The notes: generated by a model from the letters alone, not told the origin. Counted from the stretch's first letter, positions 1-8,584 are shown. The stretch is DNA of 46,990 nt from Deltaproteobacteria bacterium (GCA_016182965.1 JACPFM010000121.1:1-46990), one strand, 5' to 3'. Program-made: numbers and translations.

Positions 1-124
1 GCGCCTTGGCGGCGGTGAAGTCGGCGAGCCACACGTCGTCATCTGGCGCGAAGACCGGCTGACGCTCCGAGGTCGACCAGATGAGATGAACCAGTAGAAG
101 CGTGTCGCTGTGAGCGCCGAGCAT
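1..124 (-). CDS. REP-associated (Y1/IS200-like) transposase, N-terminal part
   Basis: The reverse strand opens with ATG at 124 and reads without a stop to the window edge, giving about 41 residues. The segment LLVHLIWSTSERQPVF, followed by a run of acidic residues and a helix ending near TAAKA, resembles the start of REP-associated tyrosine transposases (Y1_Tnp fold), which typically begin with a V-H-L-V-W-(A/S)-T strand. The HUH motif and catalytic tyrosine lie beyond the window, so activity cannot be judged. Two GC hairpins lie just upstream at 175-229, as expected if this is a RAYT acting on REP elements. Family assignment from a short N-terminus is moderately sure. Confidence 0.6.
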   Translation of the reverse strand, partial: MLGAHSDTLLLVHLIWSTSERQPVFAPDDDVWLADFTAAKA

Positions 125-174
125 GCCCTGCATCGAACGGCGCCCGGCGCCGGTTGCGTGCGCAGTGTCCGAGG

Positions 175-229
175 AGCCCGCTTAAGCGGGCTTACGACGC
201 CGTCGGTGCCCCGGGCTTTCAGCCCGGGG
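175..229. repeat. REP-like pair of palindromes upstream of the transposase gene
   Basis: Two hairpins sit 16 bases apart. The first is a perfect 18-bp palindrome, AGCCCGCTTAAGCGGGCT, at 175-192. The second pairs CCCCGGGCT (209-217) with AGCCCGGGG (221-229) around a TTC loop. Paired GC hairpins near a Y1 transposase gene are typical of REP/REPIN elements mobilised or bound by RAYT proteins. Alternatively they form a terminator for one of the flanking genes, but there is no T-tract. Confidence 0.5.
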
Positions 230-259
230 GCAAGGGCTGGGCGAGTTCAGGGACACGCC

Positions 260-988
260 CTAGCCTCGCGCCGGCGCGTCGGCTCGTCGCCGCGCGGCGG
301 CTCGGCGCGCCCGCAGGATCAACACCGCCGCCGTCACGAGGAGCAGCGCGGCGCCGGGGACGAGCCAGGCGCGCGGAGCCGCCCGCGCGAGCTCGAAGAT
401 CGCCGCGCCGAAGTAGCTGACGACGAACAGCGGCACCACGTAGCCGGCGAGCGAGCCCCAGACGTGCGTCCAGAAACGCACTTTGGAGACGCCGAAGAAC
501 GCGTGCAGCAGCGGCGGCATCCAGAACACGAAGCGGAGGAAGAACACCGTCGCGAACCCGCGCGCTGCCAGGGCCTCGTCGTACTTCGCGAACCGCGCCG
601 GGATCCTGCGCGCGACCCAGTCTCGCGCGACGAACCGCGCGAACGAGAACCCGACGACGCTCGCGGCCATGGTGCCCGTCATCGACAGCGCGAACGCGAC
701 CGGCCACGGCCAGATCAACGGCGCCGCGACGATGAAGACCGTGCCCGGGACGCCGAAGGGCTGGAGCGCCGCGTAGGCGGTCACGAACACGAGGTAGCCC
801 CATGGCCCGAGCCCGACCAACGTGCTCGCGAGCTTCGCCGGCTCGCCGAAGCGTTCGAGCCAGCCGAGCCGATGCGCGAGCGCGAAGAGGGCGAGCACGC
901 AGGCGACGGCGACCAGGACCGTCGACCGGCGCGACGTCGCGGGTCGGCGCACGTCGCGCGCCTTGTCTGCGCCCCCCTCGTCGGTCAT
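260..988 (-). CDS. VTT-domain (TVP38/TMEM64/DedA-like) membrane protein
   Basis: This 242-residue integral membrane protein has an N-terminal helix (about residues 23-42) and a central VTT (SNARE-associated) domain. The domain is shown by the PFGVPGTVFIVAAPLIW re-entrant segment, a glycine-rich SFARF stretch, and the FFLRFVFWMPPLLHAFFGVSKV segment seen in TVP38/TMEM64 proteins. A last hydrophobic helix precedes an Arg/Ala-rich tail. Family members are thought to move or scramble lipids in the inner membrane; the substrate here is unknown. It stands alone, on the strand opposite the next gene. The family call is fairly sure and the function open. Confidence 0.8.
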   Translation of the reverse strand: MTDEGGADKARDVRRPATSRRSTVLVAVACVLALFALAHRLGWLERFGEPAKLASTLVGLGPWGYLVFVTAYAALQPFGVPGTVFIVAAPLIWPWPVAFALSMTGTMAASVVGFSFARFVARDWVARRIPARFAKYDEALAARGFATVFFLRFVFWMPPLLHAFFGVSKVRFWTHVWGSLAGYVVPLFVVSYFGAAIFELARAAPRAWLVPGAALLLVTAAVLILRARRAAARRRADAPARG

Positions 989-1111
989 CGTCCCACCATC
1001 TCACCGTCCCACCATGGATGCCAAAGGCGCGGGCGCGGTTCCAGCGCCGGCCCACGGGGGCCCACGGGGCCCATTGGGCGACGGAGTCCGCGGCGTGGTA
1101 GTACGCGGCGC

Positions 1112-1531
1112 ATGTCGCTCCGCCGCCGCATCGCGCGCACGCTGCGCAGAAAGGACGAGGCCGCTCGAGCGCCGGTCCCGCCGATCTCGGTGACGCTCTT
1201 CGAGTTCGCCACGCCGATGACCGACACCATGCCGGTGCCACGCAAGCTCGCGCACTTGAAGGCCGCCATGGCGCTCGCGCAGCTCGCGTGGAACCTCCCG
1301 ATCCTCGAACGCAGCGGAGACCCGGCGCTCGCCAAGGAGTATCGGGCGATGGCGGAGGCAGAGCTCGCGACCAAGCCTGCGCTCGCGCGCGAGCTGGTCG
1401 CGCAGATGATGAAGAGTCGCCTGACCCGCTACGCGCGGGACGAGCGCCTGGTGACGTTCGTCGACGTCGTGGAGGACGGCGCAGAGCTCCGCATCCTCGC
1501 GACCGACTCGCACGTGCGCGAGGGGCTCTGA
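1112..1531 (+). CDS. Hypothetical protein, 139 aa
   Basis: The frame starting at ATG 1112 gives a basic N-terminus (MSLRRRIARTLRRK), then a short strand (ISVTLFEFATPMTD) and long amphipathic helices with Ala/Leu/Glu content, ending in an acidic strand (LVTFVDVVEDGAELRIL). Codon use follows the GC3 bias of its neighbours from about 1180 on, which supports translation. The open frame extends far upstream, but that part runs antisense to the VTT gene and is not expected to be coding. I do not recognise a domain. A cytoplasmic helical protein is the most that can be said. Confidence 0.55.
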   Translation: MSLRRRIARTLRRKDEAARAPVPPISVTLFEFATPMTDTMPVPRKLAHLKAAMALAQLAWNLPILERSGDPALAKEYRAMAEAELATKPALARELVAQMMKSRLTRYARDERLVTFVDVVEDGAELRILATDSHVREGL

Positions 1532-1552
1532 GACGTCTGCCCACGCTGACGC

Positions 1553-4393
1553 TCAGCAGCCGCGCCTCGCCTCGGGGGCGACCTGATCGGGCGAACCTGG
1601 CGTGCTCGGGAGCTCCACCACGAACGTGCTGCCGCGGCCGACCATGGAGTCGACCGACAGCTTCCCGCCGAGCGCAACGACGAGGTCGCGCGTGATCGAG
1701 AGGCCGAGGCCGACGCCGGGCTCGTGCTTGTGCACGATCGGCGCGAGCTGCTCGAAGGGCTGGAAGATCCGATCGCGGCTCTCGGCCGGGATGCCGGGGC
1801 CGGTGTCGGAGACGGCGATCCGGTGCGTGCCGTCCTCGACGTCCACCGTCACGATCACCGAGCCCTCGGTCGTGAATTTGAGGGCGTTGCTCACGAGGTT
1901 CGTCATGACCAGGCGCAGGACGCGCGGATCGCTGCAGAGCACGGAGACCGACGCGCCGTGCATCCGCAGCTGCAGCCCCTTGCGGTGGGCCGCCGGGAGG
2001 TGCTCGTCGAGGACCTCCGAGACGACGCTGCGCACGTCGAAGGGCCTCCGCTCGACCTGCAACTGCCCGGTCTCCAGCGCGGCTCGCTGCAACAAGCCGT
2101 CGACCAGATCGTACAACCGCCCGGCGGCCGCACCCACCTTTCGTACCTCGCGGAGGTGGTCCAGCGTGATCGCGCCACCATCGGTGGGCGGTCTGCGTGC
2201 GAGCGATCGCTCGAGCGAGCCGAGTCGGAGACGCAGCGACGTCACCGGCGTGCGGACCTCGTGCGCGACCAGCGCGAGGAACTCGCTCTTGAGACGGCTC
2301 GCGCGCTCCGCCCGTTCGCGCAGGACGCGCGCGGTCTCGAGCGCGCTCTCGAGCTGCTGATCGCGCTCGATGACGCCGCGGATCAACGCGCGAACGTCGT
2401 CGTCCTCGCTCTTCAGCTCCGCGGCGAGCAAGTCCCGCGCCGCCTTCAGGTCGAGCAGATTGCGCACGCGCGCGCGGACCTCCTCGATCGAGAACGGCTT
2501 GCTCACGTAGTCCTGCGCGCCCTCGCGCAGCATTCGGATGCGGAAGGCGTCGTCGGCGCGGGCCGTGAGCACGACGATCGGCGTGCGATCGAGCGCGTGG
2601 TGCTTTCGGATCTCCCGCACCATCTCGTCGCCGGTCATCCTCGGCATCATCGCGTCCGTGAGGATCAGATCCGGCCCGAGCGACAGCGCGCGTCGCAGGC
2701 CCTCCGCGCCGTCGAACGCGGCCTCCACCCGGTGCGCGGGCGCGAGCGTCTCGCACAGGAGCCGGTTCATCTCCACGTTGTCCTCGACGACGAGCACGAG
2801 CGAGCGGTCGCCCGTCGCCTCGATCCGCCCTGCTGGTCGCGCAGGCGCGGGCGCTCCGTGCGCCGCGGCGATCTCGGTCGCGACGACGCGCTCCGACGCC
2901 GCGGCCCCGTCGCGCCGGACCGACGCGCCCGCCGGCGCGCGCGACGGCAGGTCGATGACGAAGCACGCGCCTCCCTCGGGGGCGGACTCGATCGAAGCGG
3001 CGCCGCCGTGGAGCTCCGCGAACTCCTTCACGATCGCGAGGCCGAGGCCGGTCCCGCCGGCCCGGGTGTCGGCGGCGTGCAGCTGCTCGAACCGCTCGAA
3101 GACGCGGTCGCGCAGGTCTTCCGGGATCCCGCCGCCGCTGTCGGCGACCTCGAGGCGCGCGCGGTCGCCGTCCTGCCGCAGGGTGCAGCGCACGCGCCCG
3201 CCGCGCGGCACGTGCTTGAGCGCGTTCGAGAGCAGGTTCGCGAGGATGCGCGACACCTTGTCGGGATCGACCTCCGCCCGCAGCGCCTCGGGCAGCTCCG
3301 ACACGATGGTCACCTCCTGCTCCATGGCGAGGACCTCGAACGCCTCGGTGATCAGCCGGACCAGGCGTGTGAGATCGACCTCGGCGTAGTCCGGACGGAG
3401 ACGGCCCTCCTCCAGTCGCGACAGGTCGAGCAGATCGTTCACCAGCTTCAGCAACGAGCGCGCCTGCTGCTGCACCGACGCCAGATCGCTGCGCAGCTCT
3501 CCCTCACCGGCGAGCAGTCGCTCGACCAGTGCCATGATCAGCGCGAGCGGCGTGCGCAGCTCGTGGCTGACGTTGGCGACGAGCTGCGCCTTGAGGCGAT
3601 CGAGCTCACGCAACCGATCCAGCACGAGCTGTCTCGCCTCCTCGGCGCGTTCGCGCTCGGTGATGTCCTCGGAGATCCCGAGCAGGAACAACGGTCGGCC
3701 GTCCTCGGCGTTGATCGGGATCTTCTTGGTGTGCAGCGTGCGCTCGCCTTGCGTGCGCGTCTTGATGCGCTCGCTCGGGATGTCGAGCAGCTGCCCGGAG
3801 TCGAGCACGGCGCGATCCTTGGCCGTGAAGAAGTCGGCCTGCTCCTTCGGGAAGAAGTCGTAGTCGTTCTTTCCGATCAGCTCGGCGCGCGGGTAGCCGA
3901 GGAGCTCCTCTCCGGCCCGGTTGAATCGAACGAAGCGGAGCTCCGCCGCGTCCTTCACGAAGATCATGTTCGGCAGGTTCTCGATGACCGCGTCGAGGAA
4001 CCACAGCGTCTGACGGGCCTCCGCCTCCGCGCGCCGTCGCGCCGTCACGTCGGTCGCCACGCCCACGACACCGGTGACCGCGCCGTCGGCGTCGCGCGTC
4101 GGACCGTAGTGGACCTCCCACGAGTTGCCGCGGGCCTCGACCTGCGCGGTGAACGCCTCGCCGCCGAGCGCTCGACGGATGTTGTCGCCCACCGCCGGGA
4201 CGTCGGCGTACACGTCGAAGACCGAGCGGCCGATCGTCTCGCCCGCGGCGAGCCCGAGGGCCCCGAGGCCGCTGCCCGTCGAGACCGTGATGACACCCTC
4301 GCGGTCGACCGCGAAGAGGATGATGGGCGCGTGCTGCAAGACCTTCTCGAGCAGCGAGGCCGAGGTGCTGGGGGTCTCCGTAAACGCATCCAT
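1553..4393 (-). CDS. Hybrid sensor kinase: PAS-PAS-HisKA-HATPase-REC-HisKA-HATPase
   Basis: From ATG 4393 the protein has 946 residues and no transmembrane segment. Two PAS domains (about 15-118 and 128-247) precede a first kinase core with phospho-acceptor H277 (VSHELRTPL), N-box N390 and G-boxes DSGGGIP and GTGLGL. A receiver domain (about 532-650) has the phospho-acceptor in LILTDAMMP (D580) and the conserved SKPF lysine. A second complete kinase core follows, with H711 (VAHEVRTPV), N836, DTGPGIP and GVGLGL. It is therefore a soluble phosphorelay protein with two kinases around one receiver. No partner regulator is adjacent. An in-frame ATG at 4462 is possible, but its extra 23 Arg/Pro-rich residues look non-coding; neither start has a clear ribosome binding site. 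Confidence 0.93.
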   Translation of the reverse strand: MDAFTETPSTSASLLEKVLQHAPIILFAVDREGVITVSTGSGLGALGLAAGETIGRSVFDVYADVPAVGDNIRRALGGEAFTAQVEARGNSWEVHYGPTRDADGAVTGVVGVATDVTARRRAEAEARQTLWFLDAVIENLPNMIFVKDAAELRFVRFNRAGEELLGYPRAELIGKNDYDFFPKEQADFFTAKDRAVLDSGQLLDIPSERIKTRTQGERTLHTKKIPINAEDGRPLFLLGISEDITERERAEEARQLVLDRLRELDRLKAQLVANVSHELRTPLALIMALVERLLAGEGELRSDLASVQQQARSLLKLVNDLLDLSRLEEGRLRPDYAEVDLTRLVRLITEAFEVLAMEQEVTIVSELPEALRAEVDPDKVSRILANLLSNALKHVPRGGRVRCTLRQDGDRARLEVADSGGGIPEDLRDRVFERFEQLHAADTRAGGTGLGLAIVKEFAELHGGAASIESAPEGGACFVIDLPSRAPAGASVRRDGAAASERVVATEIAAAHGAPAPARPAGRIEATGDRSLVLVVEDNVEMNRLLCETLAPAHRVEAAFDGAEGLRRALSLGPDLILTDAMMPRMTGDEMVREIRKHHALDRTPIVVLTARADDAFRIRMLREGAQDYVSKPFSIEEVRARVRNLLDLKAARDLLAAELKSEDDDVRALIRGVIERDQQLESALETARVLRERAERASRLKSEFLALVAHEVRTPVTSLRLRLGSLERSLARRPPTDGGAITLDHLREVRKVGAAAGRLYDLVDGLLQRAALETGQLQVERRPFDVRSVVSEVLDEHLPAAHRKGLQLRMHGASVSVLCSDPRVLRLVMTNLVSNALKFTTEGSVIVTVDVEDGTHRIAVSDTGPGIPAESRDRIFQPFEQLAPIVHKHEPGVGLGLSITRDLVVALGGKLSVDSMVGRGSTFVVELPSTPGSPDQVAPEARRGC

Positions 4394-4712
4394 GGTTGAA
4401 GGTTGCGCCCGCTTGCGGACGGGATGCCCTTCAGGCCGGCATCGGGCGCGAGGGGGGCGCACTCTTCGATGACGCGTGCTCTGCGAGGTAGTGGAGGTAG
4501 TGAATGACCGACAGACGTCCTTGGCCGACCGCGACGAACGGCAGGAGTCGGTCGCGCCGTGGGCCGGCCCGACTCCTCGCCCGCTCGAGATCGGCTGCGT
4601 TCATGAGCGCCCCAGGCACATGTTTGCAATCCGTGCGCCGCAAACGAGCCGTATCGCCCGGCAGTCGAGCGTCGCGGCGCGCCCCGGCGGTCTCGTGCGA
4701 TGATCACGGCAG
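4394..4712. other. Intergenic region, no convincing gene
   Basis: These 319 bases separate the divergent kinase and small membrane protein genes and should hold both promoters. Short open frames exist on both strands but lack ribosome binding sites and the third-position bias of the neighbours. I see no hairpin or tRNA here. Confidence 0.4.
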
Positions 4713-4925
4713 GTGGGATGGCTCGCTTCGGTCCTCCTCTACATCTTCACGATGGGCGGCGGCCTGTTCCTCCCGCTCTCGGCGTTCTTCGCGATCGAGA
4801 TCCTCTGGCGCTGGGGGAGCCTGCTCGACGACGAAGAGCCCGGTCTCGGGTTCTGCGAGTGGATCGCCCGGCTGCTGCGCGCGTTCGGGTGGCTGCGCGA
4901 CGCGCTGCGCAAACCGGACGAGTGA
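4713..4925 (+). CDS. Small membrane protein, 70 aa
   Basis: A GTG at 4713 starts a 70-residue frame with one or two hydrophobic stretches (LASVLLYIFTMGGGLFLPLSAFF). An amphipathic Trp-rich segment and a charged tail (RDALRKPDE) follow. The bases just upstream (GGCAG) give a weak ribosome binding site; an internal ATG 13 codons in is the alternative start. The end lies 7 bases from the convergent glycosyltransferase stop. The hydrophobic pattern and compact fit between genes favour a real gene, but no family is recognised. Confidence 0.5.
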   Translation: MGWLASVLLYIFTMGGGLFLPLSAFFAIEILWRWGSLLDDEEPGLGFCEWIARLLRAFGWLRDALRKPDE

Positions 4926-4932
4926 CCGGCCG

Positions 4933-5925
4933 TCACGACGCGCACACGAAGTCTTCTCCCTCGACGAGCCCGCGACCGACGAGGTGGCTCCGGACCTCCT
5001 GCCGCGCGCCGCGCGCGCCCACGGCCACGACGATCAGGGCCTCGCCACGCGTGATCGCCGAGGGCCCGACGATCGGCGCGCCGCGGGCGACGCCGCCGAT
5101 CTTCCGCGGATCGATGTCGATCCACCGCTCGGCGCGGACGCCGTGCGCCTCGAGGGCGCGGGCGAGGTGCTTGCCGGTCTTGCCGGCGCCCCACATCCAG
5201 ACGGAACGGCCGCCGATGGCGCGGGCGAGGTGGGGCGCCTTGGTCGGGGCGAAGCGCTCGAGCGAATATCGCTCGTCGGTCAGCGTCGCGCGCGACGGGT
5301 GGTGTCGCCACCGGAGGAGCACCTCGGGCACCTTGGCGAGCGCGTGGCCGGCCGCGTGGAGTCGCAGCCAGAGATCGTAGTCCTCCGGCCCGTCGTGATG
5401 GCGGTAGCCGTCGACCGCCGTCAACGCCTCGCGGCGCATGAGCACCGAGGGGTGGCAGAGCGGCGCCTCGACGAACAGCTCGCGCACGTGATCCTCGGGG
5501 GTGATCACCTCGTTCATCCACGCGACGTAGCGGCGCAGCCCTTCGCCGACGTGCTCGTCGGGGAACGCCGAGACGCGCGTGCCGACCGCCGCGACGCGTG
5601 GGTGCGCCTCGAGCGCGGCGCGCTGCGCCGGAAATCGTCCCGGCAGCGAGACGTCATCGGCGTCCATGCGCCCGATGAATGCGCCGCGCGCGTGCGCGAG
5701 CCCCACGTTCAACGCGCGCGGGATGCCGACCCCCTCGGTGCGGACCACCCGCACGCGTGGGTCGCCCATGGCGTGGACGATCGCGGCGCCGCCGTCGCGC
5801 GAGCCGTCGTCGACCGCGATCACCTCGAGCGGGACGGTGCGCTCTTCGAGCACGGACGAGACCGCCTCGTGGAGCGTCGCGGCGGCGTCGCGGAAGGGCA
5901 AGAGGACGGAGATCACGGAGCTCAC
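4933..5925 (-). CDS. GT2 glycosyltransferase with C-terminal nucleotide-binding-like domain
   Basis: The N-terminal two thirds is a GT-A family 2 transferase. It starts with SVLLPFRDA, has the nucleotide-binding VDDGS, the metal-site MDADD followed by LPGRF, and the acceptor-site GPEDYDLWLRL. Such enzymes move a sugar from a nucleotide-sugar onto a glycan, usually for cell-surface polysaccharide. The last roughly 90 residues add a second domain with a GAGKTGKHLARAL glycine-rich turn, an acidic strand end (WIDIDPRKIGG) and a VVAVGARGAR strand, like the Rossmann N-domain of PglD-type proteins. I prefer the GTG at 5925, which gives the family's usual N-terminus. The ATG at 5946 would leave only 8 bases to the divergent thioesterase start. 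Confidence 0.85.
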   Translation of the reverse strand: MSSVISVLLPFRDAAATLHEAVSSVLEERTVPLEVIAVDDGSRDGGAAIVHAMGDPRVRVVRTEGVGIPRALNVGLAHARGAFIGRMDADDVSLPGRFPAQRAALEAHPRVAAVGTRVSAFPDEHVGEGLRRYVAWMNEVITPEDHVRELFVEAPLCHPSVLMRREALTAVDGYRHHDGPEDYDLWLRLHAAGHALAKVPEVLLRWRHHPSRATLTDERYSLERFAPTKAPHLARAIGGRSVWMWGAGKTGKHLARALEAHGVRAERWIDIDPRKIGGVARGAPIVGPSAITRGEALIVVAVGARGARQEVRSHLVGRGLVEGEDFVCAS

Positions 5926-5954
5926 GGCGAGGGGATGGCATAGCATGCCGCGCC

Positions 5955-6389
5955 ATGACCGAAGCGGAGCGCTTCTCCGACGAGCACACCATCGAGCGCG
6001 TCGCGCAGCCGGCCGACATCGACGAGAACGGCCACGTCTCCAATCTGGTGTACCTGCGCTGGGTGCTCGACGCCGCCGTCTCCCACAGCGAAGCGGTCGG
6101 CTGGGACCACGCGCACTACGTCCGGATCGGCGCCGCGTTCTTCGTCCGGCGCCACGAGATCGACTACCTGGCCGCCGCCATGGAGGGCGATCGGGTGAAG
6201 GTGATCACCCACATCGCGAGCTGGTCGGCGGCGACCTCGCAGCGCAAGACCCGCATCGTGCGCGAGAGCGACGGCCGCGAGCTCGCGCGCTCCGTCACCA
6301 CGTGGGCGTTCGTCGGCATGAACGGGCGGCCGCGGCGCATCCCGCCCGAGGTGCTCGACGCGTTTCGCGCGAAGCCGCGGGTCAGCTGA
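5955..6389 (+). CDS. Acyl-CoA thioesterase, 4HBT hotdog family
   Basis: This 144-residue protein is a single hotdog fold of the 4-hydroxybenzoyl-CoA thioesterase/YbgC type. The diagnostic segment is QPADIDENGHVSNLVYLRWV, with the catalytic-region Asp and the N-G-H-V-(S/N)-N turn. It is followed by FVRRHEIDYLAAAMEGDRV, which matches the hotdog strand pattern. It should hydrolyse short or medium acyl-CoA thioesters in the cytoplasm. The ATG at 5955 is the first after the promoter region shared with the divergent glycosyltransferase. The 3' end overlaps the convergent ACT-domain gene by 8 bases. Confidence 0.87.
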   Translation: MTEAERFSDEHTIERVAQPADIDENGHVSNLVYLRWVLDAAVSHSEAVGWDHAHYVRIGAAFFVRRHEIDYLAAAMEGDRVKVITHIASWSAATSQRKTRIVRESDGRELARSVTTWAFVGMNGRPRRIPPEVLDAFRAKPRVS

Positions 6390-6921
6390 GCGACTTCACC
6401 TCGACGTCGAGGTGCTCGCGCGCGGCGACCTCCTCCATCGCGTCGCGGACCTTCGCCAGCGTCATGCCGCGCGGGACGTCAATGCGCGCCTCGATCTTGA
6501 AGAGCTGCGCCCCGGTGAACGGCGCGTCGACCGCGGTGGTCTCGAGGTCGACGATGTTGAGCCCGAGCTCCTGGATCTTGCCGGCGATGGCGCGGACGAT
6601 GCCGACGCGATCGAACGACTCGGCGGTGATCATCACCGGCTTGCGCTCGCCGCGGCGGTGCTCCTCGGGGCTCTTGGTGCGGCGCACGATGACGTCGGCG
6701 CCCGTCTTCGCCTTCAGCTGATCGACGTCGCGGACGATGTTCTCGGCGGCGTCGGGCGCGCCCGACACCAGGACGAGCACTCCGAACTCCGCGCCGAGGA
6801 TCAACATGCGGCTCTCCTCGACGCTGCCGCCACGGTCGTTCACGTAGGCGGTCAGGTCGGCGACGAGGCCGGGGCGGTCGGGGCCGAGGACGGAGAGGAC
6901 GACGAAGTGTTCGGTCGACAT
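6382..6921 (-). CDS. Double ACT-domain protein, GcvR-like regulator
   Basis: The 179-residue protein has two ACT domains and nothing else. ACT1 starts FVVLSVLGPDRPGLVADLTAYV with the GPDRPGLV ligand-turn motif, and ACT2 starts PVMITAESFDRVGIVRAIAGKI. This layout matches the glycine cleavage system transcriptional repressor (GcvR) family, which binds amino acids and acts through protein partners rather than DNA. No glycine cleavage genes are in the window, so the target is unknown. It begins at ATG 6921, and its 3' end overlaps the convergent thioesterase gene. Confidence 0.85.
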   Translation of the reverse strand: MSTEHFVVLSVLGPDRPGLVADLTAYVNDRGGSVEESRMLILGAEFGVLVLVSGAPDAAENIVRDVDQLKAKTGADVIVRRTKSPEEHRRGERKPVMITAESFDRVGIVRAIAGKIQELGLNIVDLETTAVDAPFTGAQLFKIEARIDVPRGMTLAKVRDAMEEVAAREHLDVEVKSLS

Positions 6922-7003
6922 GGCGCGGCGAGCCTACCCGAGGTGGGAGAGCGGCGCAGCGGCGACCCTTGCGCGGCGCTGCCGAAACCGGGAAAGTCAG
7001 GGG

Positions 7004-7849
7004 ATGCCCCGTCGCGTCCCGGCCATGCTGCTGGCCCCCATCGTGGGGACGTTCGGGCTGCTCGGCTGCAACGCGCTCACCGGCGCCTCCGATCTCGAGC
7101 TGGTCGCGTGCACCTGGGACTGCCCCGACGGCGCCGCGGCCGACTCGACGCTCGACACCTTCGTGCCGGCCGACACGTTCAAGGTCGCCGACGCGAGCGA
7201 CGCTGCGGACGACACCACCCTTGAAGACACCGAGCTCGACGCCGCGGAAGACGCCGGCGCCGACGCGACGCTCGAGGCCGGTGACGCCGACGCGAGCGAT
7301 GCGTCGGACGTGAAGGACGCCGCCGATGCGCCCGATGCGCCCGACGCGCCCGATGCGCCCGATGCGACCGACGCGCCGGACGGCGACGGGTGCACCGTGG
7401 GCTGCGGCGTGAAGGTGTTCACGACGGTCGGCACCATGGGCACGACGTTGCCGGCCACTCTCGGAACCATCCCGGCGATCATCGGCAAGCGCATCCGCAT
7501 CATGAAGATCGGCATCTGCGGCGACGCCGACACGACCTCCGGACCGGTGCGCTTCGTCGCGACAGACGGCCTGGCCGTGACCTTCTCGTGGGCGGCCGGC
7601 TCGACGGCCGTCGCTGCCACCTCGACCTACCGGCTCTCGCCGACGCCGGTCACCGGCGCGGGGAGCGAGCGTGGCTTCAGCTACCAGGCCGTCACGCACC
7701 TCGGCGGGCTCAGCCGCGGGTTCACCATCCGCTGGGATCTCGCGGCCGACTTCGACTTCCGCTACTGCAGCGCGAAGGACGAGGACGGCACATCGTTCGG
7801 CGACCCGCCCAACTCGGTGCGCGTCTGGGTCAAGTACCAGTACGAGTGA
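7004..7849 (+). CDS. Lipoprotein with Asp/Ala-rich linker
   Basis: Starting at ATG 7004 the protein has 281 residues. A short signal ends in a lipobox (FGLLGC), so it should be an exported lipoprotein. Residues about 45-125 form an acidic low-complexity linker containing a (DAP)n tract encoded by six 9-bp units. The C-terminal part, about 150 residues, is beta-rich with several Cys (GCTVGCG, KIGICGDAD, FRYCSAKD) and ends WVKYQYE. This design, a lipid anchor plus flexible acidic stalk plus compact head, recurs in myxobacterial surface proteins. The head is not recognised. The stop codon TGA abuts the convergent gene's stop. Confidence 0.8.
   Translation: MPRRVPAMLLAPIVGTFGLLGCNALTGASDLELVACTWDCPDGAAADSTLDTFVPADTFKVADASDAADDTTLEDTELDAAEDAGADATLEAGDADASDASDVKDAADAPDAPDAPDAPDATDAPDGDGCTVGCGVKVFTTVGTMGTTLPATLGTIPAIIGKRIRIMKIGICGDADTTSGPVRFVATDGLAVTFSWAAGSTAVAATSTYRLSPTPVTGAGSERGFSYQAVTHLGGLSRGFTIRWDLAADFDFRYCSAKDEDGTSFGDPPNSVRVWVKYQYE
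7324..7377 (+). repeat. Six 9-bp tandem repeats encoding Asp-Ala-Pro
   Basis: Six consecutive units of GATGCGCCC, with minor variants GACGCGCCC, GATGCGACC and GACGCGCCG, keep the reading frame of the surrounding lipoprotein. They encode part of its acidic linker. Copy number could vary by slippage without breaking the frame. Confidence 0.85.
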
Positions 7850-8434
7850 TCAGCCGGTCCCGTACCAGCCGCCCGAGACCTCGATCGACGAGGTGACCTC
7901 GTCGTCGAACAGCGACTCGTGGATCGCGCCGGCGAACGTCTCCGCGTCCTTCAGCGCGACCCAGTAGTCCTCGCCGACCTCGCACACGAGGCTGTCGAGC
8001 GGCACCTTGCCGGCGACGATCCCGCGCTCGACGAGCGTCGTCTCGACGGGGCCGATCGTGTCGCCGCCCGACCGGGTCAGGTACCAGTAGCGCGAGATGC
8101 GCCGCGCGCCGCTGCCGCCGAGCACGTCGGACAGCGGGCGGAACTCGCGATCGTCGCTCTTGGCGGCGAGGGCGGCGCCTTCGAGGAGACCGTTCTCGAC
8201 CCGCGCGCGCAGCTGCGAGAGCGTGATGCGGCTCGCCAGCACCTTGCCGTCGATGTCCGCGACGTCCCAGAGCGTCTCGAGCTTCGCCGCGGGGCGCGCC
8301 AGCGCCGGATGCGCCGGCGCCGGACGCGGCGGCGGGATGGTGCGCGGCCCCGGTCGCGGCATCGGCAGCCGGGGCGCCGGCAGCGAGCGCGGCACCACGA
8401 GATCGGCAGGAGGAGGGGGCAGGCGGTAGAGCAT
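7850..8434 (-). CDS. GYF_2-like domain protein with Pro-rich N-terminus
   Basis: This 194-residue cytoplasmic protein begins with about 50 Pro/Arg/Ala-rich residues. A first domain is roughly at 52-105 (TLWDVADIDGKVLASRITLSQLRARVENG). A second domain at about 115-165 has W-Y-L near its start and the I-G-P turn (RYWYLTRSGGDTIGPVE) typical of GYF_2 domains, which are common in myxobacteria. GYF domains bind proline-rich peptides. The start at 8434 is preceded by GAGGG. The stop codon is back to back with the neighbouring lipoprotein stop. Confidence 0.7.
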   Translation of the reverse strand: MLYRLPPPPADLVVPRSLPAPRLPMPRPGPRTIPPPRPAPAHPALARPAAKLETLWDVADIDGKVLASRITLSQLRARVENGLLEGAALAAKSDDREFRPLSDVLGGSGARRISRYWYLTRSGGDTIGPVETTLVERGIVAGKVPLDSLVCEVGEDYWVALKDAETFAGAIHESLFDDEVTSSIEVSGGWYGTG

Positions 8435-8584
8435 GCGTAGGCCCTCGGGGGGGCGAGATGAAACCGAGCACGCGCCGTGCCGCGCGGAATGCTCGACGAA
8501 AGCCGATCGCGTCCCGGTCCGAGCGCGGCGCGTCGGCGGGTCACTGTCACACGCGTGCGACGCGGTCGGCGTGACCAGAGGGCA

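Noticed and set aside
4431..4643. 70-codon open frame on the minus strand upstream of the hybrid kinase
   Set aside because: No ribosome binding site, no domain, and codon use unlike its neighbours.
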